From NCBI RefSeq assembly GCF_000426645.1, contig NZ_AUFT01000001.1, forward strand, positions 186,001 to 250,000: a stretch of 64,000 nt of DNA, read 5' to 3'. Position 1 is the stretch's first letter; every line of letters starts with the position of its first letter. The notes under the pieces are model-generated. The model was not told the DNA's origin. It did no database searches and worked only from the letters and a program-made list of their open reading frames with translations. The DNA comes from Nakamurella lactea DSM 19367 (GTDB lineage: Bacteria > Actinomycetota > Actinomycetes > Mycobacteriales > Nakamurellaceae). The translations under genes were made by a program, and so were the position numbers. Below, in pieces: positions 47,657-55,800 of the stretch.

Positions 47657-48376
47657 CTACCCGTCCCCGAGCATCACCACCGGCAGCGGTGCCAGCCCGT
47701 CATCGTCGTCGCCTTCGGACCGCCGACGCTGCAGGCCAAGGCCGAGCCCTGCCAACACCGCGAGCGCTGCGCCAACGGCCAATCCGACCACTGCGAACGG
47801 CCAGCCGGCAAAATCGGGCCGGTCCAGTATCCGGCTGGTCGCCGTTACGGGCGCCGGCCCGGGACTCGCCTGGCCGGCAGCGGACCCGGCGTTCTGGCCG
47901 ATGCCGCTGGGCGCCTGCGGGGTCGGTCCACCCGCCGCCCATGGTTCTGGGTTGATCACCAGCCGATCCAGCATCCCGGCCAACAATGAGCCGTTTTCGG
48001 AATGGTGCCAGAGCCCCTGCCGGTCCCGCTGCGAAGCCGAGTACCGGACCTGGGTCCAGATCCACGGGTCGGCACCGGCGTAGTAGTACACCCGGTCCAC
48101 CCGGCCGATCTCGCCGCCGTACATCAGCCAGGTGACGGTGACGTACGGGCCGTTCGCCCCGTGCGGCTCTGCCGGGGTCCCCGCCCCGCCGCTACCCAGC
48201 AGGGTGCCGAGGTCCTGGAAGTCTCCATCGGAGTACGACAGTGCGGTGGCCCGCCCGATGTCGGTCGCCGAGAGCACCATCGTCGTCGGCCCGCCCGCGC
48301 TCGCCGGGATCGCTGAGATCACCATGGCCAGACCAGCCACCAGAACGCTCAGTGCGAAACGCGAGATGCGCCGCAT
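47657..48376 (-). CDS. Secreted membrane-anchored protein of unknown function
   Basis: A 239-residue protein from ATG 48376, with GGGAGG upstream. It has a cleavable signal peptide ending ISAIPASA, an exported domain of about 110 residues rich in Tyr/Trp (VTVTWLMYGGEIGRVDRVYYY, WIWTQVRYS), a Pro/Ala linker and a C-terminal membrane helix (about 200-222) followed by a basic then acidic tail. No family is recognised. It has the layout of a surface protein anchored by its tail and lies downstream of the sigma/anti-sigma pair, so it may be part of that regulon. Confidence 0.6.
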   Translation of the reverse strand: MRRISRFALSVLVAGLAMVISAIPASAGGPTTMVLSATDIGRATALSYSDGDFQDLGTLLGSGGAGTPAEPHGANGPYVTVTWLMYGGEIGRVDRVYYYAGADPWIWTQVRYSASQRDRQGLWHHSENGSLLAGMLDRLVINPEPWAAGGPTPQAPSGIGQNAGSAAGQASPGPAPVTATSRILDRPDFAGWPFAVVGLAVGAALAVLAGLGLGLQRRRSEGDDDDGLAPLPVVMLGDG

Positions 48377-48474
48377 GACAACCTCCCGTTCCGTTACCGC
48401 GGCCGTCTCTTGGCCGCCCTGCCCCGAGTACACCGCCGGTGCCCGACCGGTTCCGTCGTCGGCGGGTCAGCGGG

Positions 48475-49233
48475 TCAGCGGATGGACCCGGCGATCTGCA
48501 GGGCCCCGTCCTTGGTCGGCACGCCCTCCAATCTCAAGGTCAGCCCGCGGTGCTGCCACACCAGGGTCGGGCCGGCCGTCCGGGCGGATTCGGTGTGCTC
48601 GCGTCCGGCAGGGTCGACGTAGACCAGTTCGTGCGGAGCCGAGAGCCAGGCGGCATCGTCGGATCCGACCTGGGTGAACTGCACGTCCTCGAAGTACTTC
48701 TTGTAGTAGTACGGGGACACGGTGCCGTCGAACTCATCCAGCCGGACGGTTCCGTTCCCGGACGTCCAGACCAGCGACACCCGCCGGTGATCCGCGGAGA
48801 CCTCGACGGCGCCCGGCGGGCCGAGGGCCGAGGGCACCAACGGCGTGAAGCCGACCAGTTCGGCTGCCCGGGCCAGGCTCATCGACGTGGCCGGACTGCC
48901 CGGCCCGCCTGCGGCGGGGGCCGGTCCCGGCGGGCGTTGGTCGGCGGGTTGCTCGCTGATCACCACGGCGCCGAAACCGAACCAACGGCCGACCGCGGCG
49001 CCGACCGGGCTCACCGCGCCGACGCCGATCAGGGCGCCGAGCAGCACCGCGATGACGGACCGCCGGCGAGCGCGCAGCCAGCGCCGAAGGTCGGCGACCC
49101 GGCTGGGTCGTCCGCCGGGCAGCGGATCGTCCCTCAGCGCGAGCAGCACCGGGCCGGCCAGCTCCAGGTCCGGCACCTCGATGGTGCGTCCGAGGGTTCT
49201 CAACTCGTTCTCCAGCTCCAGATCAGTTGCCAC
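48475..49233 (-). CDS. Probable membrane anti-sigma factor
   Basis: A 252-residue protein from GTG 49233, preceded by a perfect GAAGGAGG. A cytoplasmic N-terminus (residues 1-58) lacks the HxxxCxxC zinc motif, followed by one membrane helix (about 59-80) and an extracytoplasmic C-terminal domain with YYYKKYFEDVQF and HELVYVDPAGREH. Its start lies 11 bp inside the end of the ECF sigma gene, the normal layout for a sigma/anti-sigma pair. The role is inferred from topology and coupling, not from a recognised domain. Confidence 0.65.
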   Translation of the reverse strand: MATDLELENELRTLGRTIEVPDLELAGPVLLALRDDPLPGGRPSRVADLRRWLRARRRSVIAVLLGALIGVGAVSPVGAAVGRWFGFGAVVISEQPADQRPPGPAPAAGGPGSPATSMSLARAAELVGFTPLVPSALGPPGAVEVSADHRRVSLVWTSGNGTVRLDEFDGTVSPYYYKKYFEDVQFTQVGSDDAAWLSAPHELVYVDPAGREHTESARTAGPTLVWQHRGLTLRLEGVPTKDGALQIAGSIR

Positions 49234-49960
49234 GCCGCACCTCCTTCGTCGTTGCCTCGTCCGCCGGCAGTCCGACCGGGCCGCTGCCGGACACGGCGGT
49301 CAACCCGTCGCGGAGCCGACGCAGGCCGCGTGAGGTCCGTGACTTCACCGTTCCGGGCGCGAGTCCGAGCACCTGCGCGGTCTCGCTCTCGGTCAGCTCC
49401 AGCAGGAACCGGCAGACCAGCACGTCCCGGTACCGCGCGGCCAGCCGATCCAGTTCGCGATGCAGCTGGTCGCGGCGCTCACGGCCGACCACGGTGTCCG
49501 CCGGGTCCGCGGCCTCGTCCATCGGCACGTCGATCAACACCCGGCGCTCGCGCTCGGACCGGCGGCCGCGACTGCGATGTACGTTCCGGGCCTGGTTGCC
49601 AACGATGGTCAACAGCCAGGGCCGGAACTCGGATCCGGCGCGGAAGCGGCCGAATGCCCGATAGGCGTTGACGAACGACTCCTGCACCACGTCCTCGGCC
49701 TCCGCACCGGCGCCCAGCGCCATCGCGGTGCGCAGCGCAATCGACGAGTACCGACGCACCAGAACCCCGTACGCATCGTGGTCTCCGATGCGCACTCGTT
49801 CCAACAGTTCGGCCTCGTCACGTCCCGAGTCCGGATCCGATTCGCCGACGTCGGCCTCCTTCCCTTGCTCGGGTCGAACGGCGGTGGTTCTGGGTCCCGG
49901 CTGGCTGCCTACACAGCTGTCTACACCGCCGAACGGATTCCGGTTCCGGGCGCTGCGCAC
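49223..49960 (-). CDS. ECF-type RNA polymerase sigma factor
   Basis: About 245 residues if started at GTG 49960. Region 2 ([27 protein letters not shown]-type sequence, then [25 protein letters not shown]) and region 4 (LPARYRDVL-like [40 protein letters not shown]) are clear. No ATG, GTG or TTG follows the strong AAGGAGG at 49855-49861 in this frame, so the start is uncertain; GTG 49960 is the nearest usable codon. It is cotranscribed with the probable anti-sigma gene (11-bp overlap) and divergent from pxpA with a 20-bp gap. Confidence 0.88.
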   Translation of the reverse strand: MRSARNRNPFGGVDSCVGSQPGPRTTAVRPEQGKEADVGESDPDSGRDEAELLERVRIGDHDAYGVLVRRYSSIALRTAMALGAGAEAEDVVQESFVNAYRAFGRFRAGSEFRPWLLTIVGNQARNVHRSRGRRSERERRVLIDVPMDEAADPADTVVGRERRDQLHRELDRLAARYRDVLVCRFLLELTESETAQVLGLAPGTVKSRTSRGLRRLRDGLTAVSGSGPVGLPADEATTKEVRRGN

Positions 49961-49968
49961 GGACCGGT

Positions 49969-49974
49969 GATACT
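49969..49974 (+). promoter_or_regulatory. Possible -10 element of the pxpABC operon
   Basis: GATACT lies 6 nt before ATG 49981, a one-base variant of the TANNNT pattern. It sits in the 20-bp gap shared with the sigma-factor gene. Confidence 0.35.
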
Positions 49975-49980
49975 GGGGCG

Positions 49981-50769
49981 ATGAGCTCCCCCGCAGCCTC
50001 CAATGCCCGGACCGTCGACCTGAACGCCGATCTCGGCGAGTCCTTCGGGCGTTGGGTGCTCGGTGACGACACGGCAATGTTGGAGGTCGTCAGCAGCGCG
50101 AACGTTGCCTGCGGCTTCCACGCCGGCGACCCGACCGGACTGCTGCTGATCTGCGAGCAGGCCGCGGAGCGTGGCGTGGTGATCGGCGCCCACGTCTCTT
50201 ATCGCGACCTGGTCGGCTTCGGACGCCGCTTCGTCGATGCCACCGCGGCAGAGCTGACGGCCGACGTGCTCTACCAGATCGGTGCGCTGGACGGTCTGGC
50301 CCGCGCCGCCGGAACGGCCGTCCGTTACGTCAAACCCCATGGGGCGCTGTACAACAGCATCGTCGAGCACCCGGAGCACGCGGCTGCCGTCGTCGAGGCG
50401 GTGCGACGGTACGACCCCGAGCTGCCGGTCGTCGGGCTGCCCGGCTCGCAGTTTCTGCAACTGGCGCAACGCGCCGGGCTGCGGACGATCAGGGAGGCCT
50501 TCGCCGATCGGGCGTACACCCCGCAGGGCACCCTGCTCTCCCGGCGCGAGCCCGGCGCCGTGTTGCACGACGCCGACACGGTGGCCGCCCGGATGGTCGG
50601 ACTGGTCACCACCGGCCGGATCACCGCGGTCGACGGCACCGAGATCGAGTTGACGGCCGATTCGCTGTGCACGCACGGCGATTCGCCCGGCGCCGTCGCC
50701 ATCGCCAGGGCGGTCCGGGCGGCGATCGAGGCGACCGGTGTGACGATCCGGCCGTTCGTGGCGGCATGA
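49981..50769 (+). CDS. pxpA: 5-oxoprolinase subunit A (LamB/YcsF)
   Basis: With PxpB and PxpC this makes the ATP-dependent prokaryotic 5-oxoprolinase that opens pyroglutamate to glutamate. It has 262 residues. LamB/YcsF hallmarks are [50 protein letters not shown] and [10 protein letters not shown]. The stop overlaps the pxpB ATG (ATGA). The start is set by the family N-terminus; the first 10 residues are extra and variable. Confidence 0.95.
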   Translation: MSSPAASNARTVDLNADLGESFGRWVLGDDTAMLEVVSSANVACGFHAGDPTGLLLICEQAAERGVVIGAHVSYRDLVGFGRRFVDATAAELTADVLYQIGALDGLARAAGTAVRYVKPHGALYNSIVEHPEHAAAVVEAVRRYDPELPVVGLPGSQFLQLAQRAGLRTIREAFADRAYTPQGTLLSRREPGAVLHDADTVAARMVGLVTTGRITAVDGTEIELTADSLCTHGDSPGAVAIARAVRAAIEATGVTIRPFVAA

Positions 50770-51431
50770 CGGGTCCCGGTGTCGCGGTGACGATCCGGTC
50801 GATGGGCGACACCGCGCTGTTGATCGAAACGCCCGACCTGCCCTCGATGCAGTCCGTCGATCGGCTGTTGCGCACCGCCGCCCGGGACGAACGGCTGCCT
50901 CCCATCCTCGATCAGGTACCCGCCGCGCGCACGATTCTGGTCGTGCCTGCCGATCCGGCAGACCTGCCGTCGCTCCGGGCCCTCCTGCAGACGCTCTGCG
51001 CCACAGCGGATCCGGCCGAGGTTCCTGGCGAGGACGGCACCGCGGTGACCATCGACGTGCACTATGACGGCCCTGATCTCGGCGCGGTCGCCGGGCTCAC
51101 CGGCCTGTCGGTTGGCGAGCTGATCGCTGCCCACACCGGCTCGCTGTGGCGGGTGGCGTTCTGCGGATTTGCTCCCGGCTTCGGCTATCTCGACGGGGGT
51201 GATCCCAGGCTCCGGGTGCCGCGTCGCGCGGAACCCCGCACCAGCGTGCCGGCCGGATCGGTCGGCCTCGCTGGTGAGTTCAGCGGCGTCTATCCGCGGG
51301 CGTCACCCGGCGGTTGGCAGCTGATCGGCCGCACCGATGCGCAGATCTGGGACGTCGAGAAGACGCCGCCGGCGCTGCTGCAACCCGGCACCGCGGTGCG
51401 GTTCCGGCCGATCCGGGCAGACGATGACTGA
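50766..51431 (+). CDS. pxpB: 5-oxoprolinase subunit B
   Basis: A 221-residue KipI/allophanate-hydrolase subunit 1 homologue. Conserved elements are GDTALLIE at the start, [11 protein letters not shown], and [20 protein letters not shown] with [27 protein letters not shown]-type sequence, the phosphate-handling core. It works as a complex with PxpC. ATG 50766 is coupled to pxpA; its end overlaps pxpC by 8 bp. Confidence 0.95.
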   Translation: MTGPGVAVTIRSMGDTALLIETPDLPSMQSVDRLLRTAARDERLPPILDQVPAARTILVVPADPADLPSLRALLQTLCATADPAEVPGEDGTAVTIDVHYDGPDLGAVAGLTGLSVGELIAAHTGSLWRVAFCGFAPGFGYLDGGDPRLRVPRRAEPRTSVPAGSVGLAGEFSGVYPRASPGGWQLIGRTDAQIWDVEKTPPALLQPGTAVRFRPIRADDD

Positions 51432-52317
51432 TCCGACCACGGGTGCTGCGGCACTGGAGATCCTGTCCCCGGGCATCCAGACGCTGATCCAGGATCTCGG
51501 CCGGCCCGGGCTGGCCGCGGTCGGCGTCGGGCGCTCCGGGGCGGCCGACCGCGGCTCGTTCCGGCGGGGCGCGGCGCTGGTCGGCAACCCGGACGCCGCC
51601 GCCGCCCTCGAAGTGCTGCTGGGCGGACTCCAGGTCAGGGTGCACGGCGCCGTCACGCTGGCCGTCACCGGCGCCGACCTGGCGGTCGCCGTCAACGGCG
51701 ACCCGGTGCGCGGCAAGGGCTCTGCCGCAGACATCGTCTTCTCCGTTGACGACGGTTCCGTCGTCACGCTGGGCAACGCCCGACGCGGCCTCCGCGGTTA
51801 CCTGTCGGTGGCCGGCGGGATCGACGTCCCACCGGTGCTGGGGTCGAGGTCGACCGACACCCTGGCCGATCTCGGGCCGGCCCGCCCGCAGCGCGGCGAC
51901 CTGCTGCCCGTCGGGATCGCCGCGCCGAGGCGCGATAGCCCCGCCGCAGCAACGGTTCTGCCGGACGGCGAGCTGCTGCTCCGAGTGATCCGCGGCCCGC
52001 GCGACGACTGGTTCGCCGACCCGGAGCTGCTGGTGCGGACGGCCTGGGCGGTCTCGCCGCGCAGTGACCGGATCGGCGTCCGGGTCACCGGCGGCGACCT
52101 GCGTCGGTCCGCCGGCCGCGGCGAGCTGCCGAGCGAGGGCATGGTGCACGGGTGCCTACAGGTGCCACCCAACGGCGAGCCGGTGCTGCTGATGCCGGAC
52201 CACCCCGTCACCGGGGGTTACCCGGTGATCGGGGTGGTGATCGATGCCGACCTGGACCTCATCGCCCAGGCCAGGCCCGGTCAGTCGGTGAGGTTCCGCT
52301 GGGCCGAATCCGGTTGA
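51424..52317 (+). CDS. pxpC: 5-oxoprolinase subunit C
   Basis: A 297-residue KipA/allophanate-hydrolase subunit 2 homologue: GIQTLIQDLGRPGLAAVGVGRSGAAD-type start, NPDAAAALEVLLGG, GYLSVAGGIDVPPVLGSRSTD, and SEGMVHGCLQVPPNGEPVLLMPDHPVTGGYP toward the end. ATG 51424 is the family start. The last 37 bp overlap the 3' end of the convergent exporter gene on the opposite strand, so the two coding ends are antisense to each other. Confidence 0.95.
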   Translation: MTDPTTGAAALEILSPGIQTLIQDLGRPGLAAVGVGRSGAADRGSFRRGAALVGNPDAAAALEVLLGGLQVRVHGAVTLAVTGADLAVAVNGDPVRGKGSAADIVFSVDDGSVVTLGNARRGLRGYLSVAGGIDVPPVLGSRSTDTLADLGPARPQRGDLLPVGIAAPRRDSPAAATVLPDGELLLRVIRGPRDDWFADPELLVRTAWAVSPRSDRIGVRVTGGDLRRSAGRGELPSEGMVHGCLQVPPNGEPVLLMPDHPVTGGYPVIGVVIDADLDLIAQARPGQSVRFRWAESG

Positions 52318-54038
52318 CCCGACGGCTCGGCGATTCCGGTGCCGACCGGCTGCAGGGCCGGCCGTTCGAGTTCGTCCCGCTCGTCATCGGCGAGCTCCAT
52401 CATGGCCGAATCGTCGACCGCGACCGGGGCCGGGTTCTCGGCCTGCACATCGGCGTACAGCTCGACCGCGGTGCGGGTGCCGAGCGGCCGCTCCTTGAGC
52501 AACGCCACCGCCAGGATGGCGATCAGGCCGAGTGCCGCCGAGATGATGAACAACTCGGTGACGCCGCCGGCGAAGGAGTCCTGCACAACGCTGCGCAGTG
52601 GCTGCGGGAACTGCAGCACGGCGGCCGGTTCCGGCAGTCCATCGGCCAGATTTGCCAGCTGCGACTGCGGCACCTGTTGCTCGACGATGCCGGAGGCGGT
52701 GAGCGAGGCGACCCTGGTACCCAGGATGGCGCCGAGCACCGAGACCCCGATCGCGCCGCCCAGCGAACGGAAGAACGCGACCGATGCGCTGGCCACGCCC
52801 ATCTCCGTCACCGCGACCTCGTTCTGCACGATCAGCACCAGGTTCTGCATGACCATGCCGGTGCCGGAGCCCAGCAGCAGCAGATACACACCCATCAGCA
52901 CGAACGAGGTGTGCGCGTCCATCGTGCCGAGCAGGGCGAACCCGGCGGACATCAACACCGCGCCGAGGACCATCCACTTCTTGTAGTGGCCGGTCCGGCT
53001 GATGACCTGGCCGATCAGGGTCGAGGCGAGGAAGGTGCCGACGACCATCGGGATGGTCAGCAGACCGGCGTGGGTCGGCGTCTGGCCGCGGGACAGCTGC
53101 AGGTACTCGCCCAGGAACACCGAGGAGCCGAACATCGCGATACCGACGACCACGGAGGTGATGATGGACAGCACCGCGGTCCGCATCTTGAACAGGTGCA
53201 TCGGGATGATCGGTTCGGCGACCTTGTTCTCCACCACGATGGCAGCGGCCAGCACCACCAGCGACCCGATCACGAAAGCGCCACTCTGCCAGGAGATCCA
53301 CTCGAAGCTGCTGCCGGCCAACGACACCCAGATCAGCAGGGCGGACACGCCGCCGGCGATCAGGCCGGCACCGAGGAAGTCGATCCGGGCCTTGCGACGG
53401 ACCACCGGAAGGTGCAGGGTCTTCTGCAGCAGGATGAGTGCGACGACCGCGATCGGCACGCCGACGAAGAAGTTCCAGCGCCAGCCAAGTGAGTCGGTGA
53501 TCAGTCCGCCGACCAGCGGCCCGGCCACCATGGCAACACCCATCACGCCACCCATCAGGCCCATGTACTTGCCACGCTCGCGGGGCGAGATGATGTCGGC
53601 CATCACGATGGTGACCAGCGCGGTCATCCCACCGGCACCCAGCCCCTGCAGCACCCGGAAGGCGATCAGTTCACCTGGAGCGGTGGAGATCCCGGCCAAT
53701 GCGGAACCGACCACGAAGATGATCAATGCCAGCTGCACCAACAACTTTCGCGACATCAGGTCGGCGAGCTTTCCCCAGATCGGGGTGGACACCGTTGTCG
53801 CCAGCAGGGTGGCGGTGACCACCCAGGTGTAGGACGCCTGCCCGCCACCGAGATCGGCGATGATGATCGGCAGCGAGGTCGACACCACCGTCGAGGACAA
53901 CAGGGTGACGAACATGCCGAGCAGCAGACCGGAAAGTGCCTCGAGCACTTCACGGCGTTGCATCGGCGCCGCGATCTCGTCGCCGGCGCCGGGCCCGGCT
54001 GCGGTGGATTTCACCGAGCCGGATGGGGTGGTGGTCAT
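52281..54038 (-). CDS. DHA2-family (14-helix) MFS drug exporter
   Basis: A 585-residue proton-coupled multidrug antiporter. Fourteen hydrophobic helices are visible. Motif A-like GKLADLMSRKLL follows helix 2, the exporter motif C-like AGPLVGGLITDSLGWRWNFFVGVP follows helix 5, and FRVLQGLGAGGM lies in helix 4. Both tails are long and hydrophilic, and the C-terminal tail is acidic. ATG 54038 has AGAGGAA upstream. It lies 114 bp downstream of the MarR gene on the same strand and is probably under its control. Confidence 0.93.
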   Translation of the reverse strand: MTTTPSGSVKSTAAGPGAGDEIAAPMQRREVLEALSGLLLGMFVTLLSSTVVSTSLPIIIADLGGGQASYTWVVTATLLATTVSTPIWGKLADLMSRKLLVQLALIIFVVGSALAGISTAPGELIAFRVLQGLGAGGMTALVTIVMADIISPRERGKYMGLMGGVMGVAMVAGPLVGGLITDSLGWRWNFFVGVPIAVVALILLQKTLHLPVVRRKARIDFLGAGLIAGGVSALLIWVSLAGSSFEWISWQSGAFVIGSLVVLAAAIVVENKVAEPIIPMHLFKMRTAVLSIITSVVVGIAMFGSSVFLGEYLQLSRGQTPTHAGLLTIPMVVGTFLASTLIGQVISRTGHYKKWMVLGAVLMSAGFALLGTMDAHTSFVLMGVYLLLLGSGTGMVMQNLVLIVQNEVAVTEMGVASASVAFFRSLGGAIGVSVLGAILGTRVASLTASGIVEQQVPQSQLANLADGLPEPAAVLQFPQPLRSVVQDSFAGGVTELFIISAALGLIAILAVALLKERPLGTRTAVELYADVQAENPAPVAVDDSAMMELADDERDELERPALQPVGTGIAEPSGQPDSAQRNLTD

Positions 54039-54152
54039 TGCAATTCCTCTACAGATCGTTGATGTTCGGAAACGTGTGCGCGGCTGACGGAGCCCGCGAG
54101 GTTTGCCTGTCCGTGCGGCTCCGCACGGAAGAGTGGATGGGTTGGCAGCCGG

Positions 54153-54593
54153 TCAGGCTGCCGAGTCGACGATGACGGCTTCGAGGTCCTCCCGGAGCCT
54201 GCCGGTCAGCGTCGTGAGGGTGCTGACCTCGTCGGGATGCCAATGCTCCAGCGCGCTGTCGATCAGCTCCGCCCCCCGGCGGAAATAGTCCTCGACGACC
54301 GCCCGACCGGCCGGCGTCAACGAGACGAAACTCGAACGCCCGTCACCGGGATCGCACCGTCGCTCGACCCGGGCCTGCGCCTCCAGCTCGGCGACCTGTC
54401 TGGTCACCACCGACGGGTGGACGTGCAGGGTTGCCGCCAGGTCCCCCAGCCGCATCTCGCCCGACCGGAACAGCACACCCAACACCGCGATCGAACCGAC
54501 CGGCGCGGCGTCGGCAAGCCGACGACCCACCATGCGCTTCAGCGCGAACAGCTGCTGCAGCGTCGGCAGCAACGTCTGCACTTCAGCCCTCAT
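54153..54593 (-). CDS. MarR-family transcriptional repressor
   Basis: A 146-residue regulator from ATG 54593, with AAGGGAG upstream. The winged-helix core is RLGDLAATLHVHPSVVTRQVAELEAQ, followed by the wing RRCDPGDGRSSFVSLTPAGRAVVEDY. Length is typical. The frame is open upstream, but that part crosses the promoter. Its own promoter carries two palindromes, pointing to autoregulation, and the exporter gene downstream is the probable target. Confidence 0.93.
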   Translation of the reverse strand: MRAEVQTLLPTLQQLFALKRMVGRRLADAAPVGSIAVLGVLFRSGEMRLGDLAATLHVHPSVVTRQVAELEAQARVERRCDPGDGRSSFVSLTPAGRAVVEDYFRRGAELIDSALEHWHPDEVSTLTTLTGRLREDLEAVIVDSAA

Positions 54594-54610
54594 TGCTACT
54601 CCCTTGTTGA

Positions 54611-54651
54611 TTGCCTCAGGCAACTTTACAAGAATTGATTGCTGGAAGCAA
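54611..54651 (-). promoter_or_regulatory. MarR promoter with twin operators
   Basis: Minus-strand promoter TTGCTT (54646-54651), 17-bp spacer, TAAAGT (54623-54628). Two 13-bp palindromes of the same type flank it: TTGCTggaAGCAA (54639-54651) covers the -35, and TTGCCTcAGGCAA (54611-54623) lies just after the -10. Centres are 28 bp apart. A bound repressor at either site would block RNA polymerase. Confidence 0.75.
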
Positions 54652-54698
54652 CCACATAGGCAGGGATCGGCTGTTGAACGCGTCACAGGAGGCGCGGG

Positions 54699-55283
54699 CT
54701 ACCGCACCGGGACGACGGACTCCTGTTGCCGACCGAGATCCAGCGGCGGGATTCGTGGGTCCGGCGCTGCCAGCCTGACCCGGAGCTCGGCCCAGAGGGC
54801 GAGAATGCCGGCCGGCCACACCGCATCGGTGGTGCGGCCCAACTCATCGGACGGCCACCAGCGGTGGGCCAGCAGCGAGAGTCTCTCGTCGTCCGTGTGG
54901 CCGGTGGTGTCGACCTCGAAGGCCGGAACCGTCAGGCCGAAGAAGATCTCCTGCTGCTCGACGATCACGTCGCTGTAGCCGTGCACCGCGTGGCGCACTG
55001 CGATCGGCCCGATCAGCTCTTCTTCGTCGATGACGGCGCCGGTCTCTTCGGCCAGTTCGCGGACGGCGGCTGCGCGGTCGGACTCCCCCGATTCAACGCC
55101 CCCGCCGGGGGTGATCCACCAACTGCTCCCAGGAACACCCGGGTCACTGTCGGCGAACAGCAACAATCGGTCGGCGTCGTCCTGCAGCAGCACCCTGGCG
55201 GTGCGGCGCCGGCGTCGGGGCCGCTGGTCCGCCGGCACCGCGGTGAAGCGCTGTCGGCCGCCGGCGGCGGGTTCGCTGCTCAC
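54699..55283 (-). CDS. NUDIX hydrolase
   Basis: A 194-residue pyrophosphohydrolase. The Nudix box is complete: GGGVESGESDRAAAVRELAEETG, fitting Gx5Ex7REUxEExGU. The flanking VLLQDDADRLLLFAD and SSWWITPG strands and the C-terminal RWWPSDELGRT are typical of the MutT/NUDIX fold. The N-terminus is basic (RPRRRRRTAR). The substrate is unknown; oxidised nucleotides or nucleoside diphosphate derivatives are usual. GTG 55283 is preceded at 6 nt by TACCGT. Confidence 0.92.
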   Translation of the reverse strand: MSSEPAAGGRQRFTAVPADQRPRRRRRTARVLLQDDADRLLLFADSDPGVPGSSWWITPGGGVESGESDRAAAVRELAEETGAVIDEEELIGPIAVRHAVHGYSDVIVEQQEIFFGLTVPAFEVDTTGHTDDERLSLLAHRWWPSDELGRTTDAVWPAGILALWAELRVRLAAPDPRIPPLDLGRQQESVVPVR

Positions 55284-55289
55284 CCGGCC

Positions 55290-55295
55290 ACGGTA
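55290..55295 (-). promoter_or_regulatory. -10 element for leaderless NUDIX gene
   Basis: TACCGT on the minus strand, 6 nt before GTG 55283. Confidence 0.5.
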
Positions 55296-55347
55296 ACCGG
55301 TGGGCGGTAGTCCGGCCGATGGCCACCGGCCGGGCCGAACGTTCAGA

Positions 55348-55632
55348 TCAGGCCGAGGCTTCGTCCTGCAGGTCGGCGCGCTTGCGCAACTCCCGGCCCC
55401 GGTGGTCCATCTCGGTGGACGACTCGGCCATCTTCGGCCGCAGCGTGCTCCCCCAGTTGTCGACGAATCGCTCGGCGTTTCCGCCCTGCCAGACGACGCC
55501 GTCCAACATCCCCTGGATATTGCCCATCAGTCCGTTCATCTGCTCGCTCTGTCCGCGCATCTGCGAGGCCTTGCCACGGCAGTAGTCGGTGTCCAGACCC
55601 TGGAACTGCTGCCGGTTGTGAGTCGTCATCAT
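55348..55632 (-). CDS. WXG100-family protein
   Basis: A 94-residue helical-hairpin protein of the ESAT-6/WXG100 superfamily, with W48-x-G50 (VVWQGG) at the turn between two amphipathic helices. WXG100 proteins are type VII secretion substrates or toxin partners. No type VII secretion gene, LXG toxin or EccC-type ATPase is seen nearby, and the tail lacks an obvious YxxxD/E signal, so it may be an orphan. ATG 55632 follows GAGGTGA. It is divergent from the Ser/Thr kinase gene. Confidence 0.8.
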   Translation of the reverse strand: MMTTHNRQQFQGLDTDYCRGKASQMRGQSEQMNGLMGNIQGMLDGVVWQGGNAERFVDNWGSTLRPKMAESSTEMDHRGRELRKRADLQDEASA

Positions 55633-55800
55633 CGTCACCTCGTGGTCGCTGGGTTTGACGGAATTGCCCGCTGTCCGCCGTTGGAACCCTTCGAAGGTAA
55701 GTCGAGTCGTACGATCCGTACATCCTGCCGGCGGCGGAACGTTCCACCTTCTCCGTCGCGCGGGCGCATTCCAGACCGGCAGCGGCGACGAGGGGGACGG

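Noticed and set aside
54090-54125. CCGTGCGG/CCGCACGG dyad between the MarR and exporter genes
   Set aside because: The loop would be only two bases for the full stem, and the genes are probably cotranscribed, so a terminator is not called.
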